Source of the DNA: Entophlyctis helioformis
Taxonomy: Eukaryota; Chytridiomycota; Chytridiomycetes; Chytridiales; Chytriomycetaceae
Length of the DNA: 64,000 nucleotides
Assembly (NCBI GenBank): GCA_025526915.1
Contig: JAHLKH010000068.1
Location: 1-64,000, forward strand
Reading direction: 5' to 3'
In this document: piece after piece, positions 61,653 to 64,000 of the stretch
Numbering within the stretch: the stretch's first letter is position 1
Layout: each line of letters opens with the position of its first letter
Position numbers and translations under genes: made by a program
Notes under the pieces: model-generated
Database searches by the model: none
Told to the model about the DNA's origin: nothing
What the model saw: the letters and a program-made list of their open reading frames with translations, nothing else

Positions 61653-64000
61653 TCACCGATGCGAACTGGATTGCGTCGTGTGTACATGTCCGACCTGGTT
61701 CATCTCGCTGCCGCTGCCGCCACTGCCCTTGCCGACTGACCGGCAGTAGTCGATCGTGGACACCCACGGGTCCTCAATCGTTTGCGCAATCTCTAACCGC
61801 CGGATGGGGTCTGGATCCAAGCAGTTGTAGAGAATGCGGCGTGGGCCGTCAGTGTAGCGCTCAAACTGTGGATATCCAGTCTCGCGTTTGCGGAGGTAGG
61901 TAGCGTAGTGGTCTTCGGACTTTTTGGCCATGGTCCATAAGAGGGATTTGCTGAGCATGGCATAGAAGATCATGCCTGTGACCATGGATGCGTGTTAGTA
62001 CATGCGTCTGTGCAGCCAACCAGGTGATTGGCGGTCGCAGTGAGATGGCCGGCTCACCACATGCCCAGACATCGACTTTGGTTGGGAAATACTCGTGCTG
62101 CTCGTCCCATTCTTCTGGCGCAATGTACGGCGCTGAGCCACAGACGCCGTGCAGCTTGTGCGGCTCCTTTTCCCATTGCGTCCTGAACACGGCCGATGTG
62201 CCTGTAGCTCTGTAGTGTCAGCCAACTCGAATATCCGCCTTCATCTTTGGACAGACCATGCCCATTCATGCTTACCAAAGTCTGTGATCTTGAGTGTCCG
62301 CCCACCGGCCGAAAGCAGAATGTTTTCTGGCTTGAGATCCCTGATTGACGCGCCACATGGATCAGCCACTAGCCATCCAGATAGCCAGCCACGAGCCAGC
62401 CACGAGCCAGCCACGAGCCAGCCACGAGCCAGCCAGCGCAAGACTCACCGATGTGCCACGCCGATCGAGTGCATGTACCCAACGCCATTAAGCAGCTGCC
62501 GAAACAGACAGTACATTTCCTCATCGCTCGTGAAGCCGACCGTCGATGTCTTTTGAAACAGGTCGCCGCCTGCACAGTATTCCATCACCTCGCACCACCG
62601 TCCATGCTGTGGCCAAGCGTGTGAGCCACTCCACAAACAGACAATCACCGCGCCAGGATCAGGATGCAGTACCTCGTCGCGGATGAGATCCACCGTGTGC
62701 ACAACGTTCTCGTGGTGCATGGACGAGCTGATGCAGAACTCTGCAATCACTTTCTTGATGTACTCTTTCTCGGTCTCGTCCTTGCGGCGCTTGCGGAACT
62801 CCTGCATGTCATCACATGTATGCATGTATGAGCACACTGTCTCCGACACTCGACATGCCATCGTCCATACCTTGATCGCGTACAGCTTCTCCGTCTTTTC
62901 CTTGGAATGTGCCTATGGATCTGCATGTCAGACACTCGTCACACAAGACCACAGTCAGAGGGCGGTGGGTGAGGCGTCCGTACCAGTCGGACGGTTGCGT
63001 TGGCGCCTTTCCCCAGCACTTCGTCGGGCCTGCCGTACTTTTCGGATAGCCCGACCTCGGAGCCTGAGCGGTTCATGCCCTTTGCTGGCATCGACGCGGA
63101 CCCGTCGTGGTGATGATCGTCCCGCCCGACGACGCTGCTCGAATGGCCGCGTCTGTGGTGCGTGATGGACGACCGCAGCTCCTTGAGAATCGAGTGGCTT
63201 CCTTCCGTCTCGCTGCGTTCACGCGGTTTGCGCTGTTTAAGGAAACCAAAGGTTGAAGAGCTGGACGGCATGTGCGGCTGTGCGTCACCGGATGCTGCAG
63301 ATGTGCCTTGGTTGGACGTGACGCTGGCTGCGTTGAGCCGCGACTGGGACACGGAATCGTCGCGTGGCGACCGCGGTGACCCCATATCCGACATACTGTG
63401 CTGCGACAGGTTGGATCGCGACGCTGTTTTCGCTTTTATGGGTCTCGGGCAGGCGTCGGCGTCGTCGCCAGGGATGCCGGCAACGACCTCGTTGGAGAGC
63501 GGCGACGGGATGGGCGACTCCTTCTGCTGGAGCGGCGACACTGGCGCAAAGTGACCTCCCGGCTGCTGCAAATTCGCATTGTCGAGTGGCGGGACCAGCC
63601 CACGGTGCGAGATGTCAAGCGGCTTGAGTATTGGAGATGATGGCCGTGACGATCGGCGACTCCGCGGGCTAGCAGTGCCATGCGGTCCAGCATCCGTGTC
63701 GTGTCCATCCTCGTCGCCGGTGCCGCCTGCCCACCCGGACACGCTGCTTCCACCTGCACTGCTCCCTGTGCCGCGTCGGTGATGGTGGTGTCCGTGAAAC
63801 AGCTTGGTGAACAGCGACTCGTGTTTCCCCGACTTGGCCGACGCCGCCGAGTTGGACACGTAGTGGTCGCGCACACTCGATCCTGGAAAATGGATAATCT
63901 TGACCACCTGCTTCTGCCCGTCGTCGTCCACAAACACGGCCTCGTGCTCCTGGTCGCCCGACATGGACTGCAGGTTTCCGACACTCCCGTCGCGCTGCAT
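61653..64000 (-). CDS. HAL4/SAT4-NPR1-family Ser/Thr kinase (5' end at window edge)
   Basis: Fungal-specific kinase family (HAL4, HAL5, NPR1, PTK) that regulates plasma-membrane K+ and nutrient transporters. Exons: from 64000 to 62984, then 62912-62871, 62801-62673, 62606-62449, 62340-62276, 62201-62058 and 61975-61653. The N-terminal ~300 residues are Ser/Gly/His-rich (MSGDQEHEAVFVDDDGQKQV, VVKIIHFPGSSVRD). The kinase domain has VLGKGANATVRLV, LYAIKEFRKRRKDETEKEYI, FCISSSMHHENVVHTVDLI, HGRWCEVMEYCAGGDLF, HRDLKPENILLS, KITDFGTSAVF, CGSAPYIAPEEW and VDVWACGMIFYAML. The frame opens with an M at 64000, but I cannot tell whether that is the true start. It neighbours the channel gene, hinting at a shared K+ theme. 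Confidence 0.92.
62385..62432. repeat. 10-bp tandem repeat (CAGCCACGAG)x4
   Basis: Four or more copies of a decamer lie in the intron of the HAL4-like kinase between HR and DLKPEN, ending a few bases from the GTGAGT donor. Confidence 0.85.

Overview
The window is gene-dense, GC-rich, intron-containing nuclear DNA of a fungus. I place 28 protein-coding loci plus a broken ABC transporter remnant in 64 kb. Fungal markers are MDM34 (ERMES), fungal-type ATP sulfurylase with an APS-kinase-like tail, a p67phox-like NoxR, SPB1, TIP41, URA5 and a HAL4/NPR1-family kinase. CDK20/CCRK (a cilium-linked kinase), an A-subfamily ABC transporter, GTPBP1, a cyclic-nucleotide-channel-like protein and class II DAHP synthase together point to an early-diverging flagellated (zoosporic) fungus. 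Blastocladiomycota is my best guess, from gene content and GC only. Introns are short (about 50-500 bp), usually with GTGCGT/GTGAGT/GTAAGT donors; a few need a GC donor. TAG is an ordinary stop here (URA5, eIF3k, SPB1, CDK20, DAHP synthase).

Layout. 1-9.7 kb: alpha-tubulin (runs off the left edge), two head-to-head ABC-A nucleotide-binding-domain fragments, a patatin-like hydrolase, a secreted M64 metallopeptidase, a GPI-type surface protein and tRNA dihydrouridine synthase DUS4. 10-24 kb: GTPBP1-like GTPase, a CTK1/CDK12-type kinase with a C-terminal RS tail, eIF3k, URA5, a SAYSvFN membrane protein, TIP41 and a small protein with DD-x-YWNSY motifs. 23.6-38 kb: SPB1, COQ10, CDK20, a PPR-like protein, MDM34 and proteasome subunit RPN7. 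38-47 kb: an amino-acid/sulfur stretch (class II DAHP synthase, homoserine kinase, ATP sulfurylase), then NoxR. 46.8-64 kb: a polyQ C2H2 factor, an OSCA/CSC1/TMEM63-like channel, a Dma-type FHA-RING ligase, a CNBD channel with an odd pore, and a HAL4-like kinase (runs off the right edge).

Genes are tightly packed and often divergent, with start codons only 85-240 bp apart, so shared bidirectional promoters are likely. Functional themes are translation and ribosome biogenesis (DUS4, eIF3k, SPB1, GTPBP1), kinase signalling (CTK1-like, CDK20, HAL4-like, TIP41), mitochondria (COQ10, MDM34, PPR), amino-acid synthesis, and membrane/ion transport.

Main caution: at least ten conserved genes can only be read through by changing frame at one or more points, mostly by one missing base and often in short C/G runs. 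The simplest reading is residual consensus indels in the assembly, not ten pseudogenes. The ABC remnant is different: it has an inverted junction plus an in-frame TAG exactly at the Q-loop glutamine.
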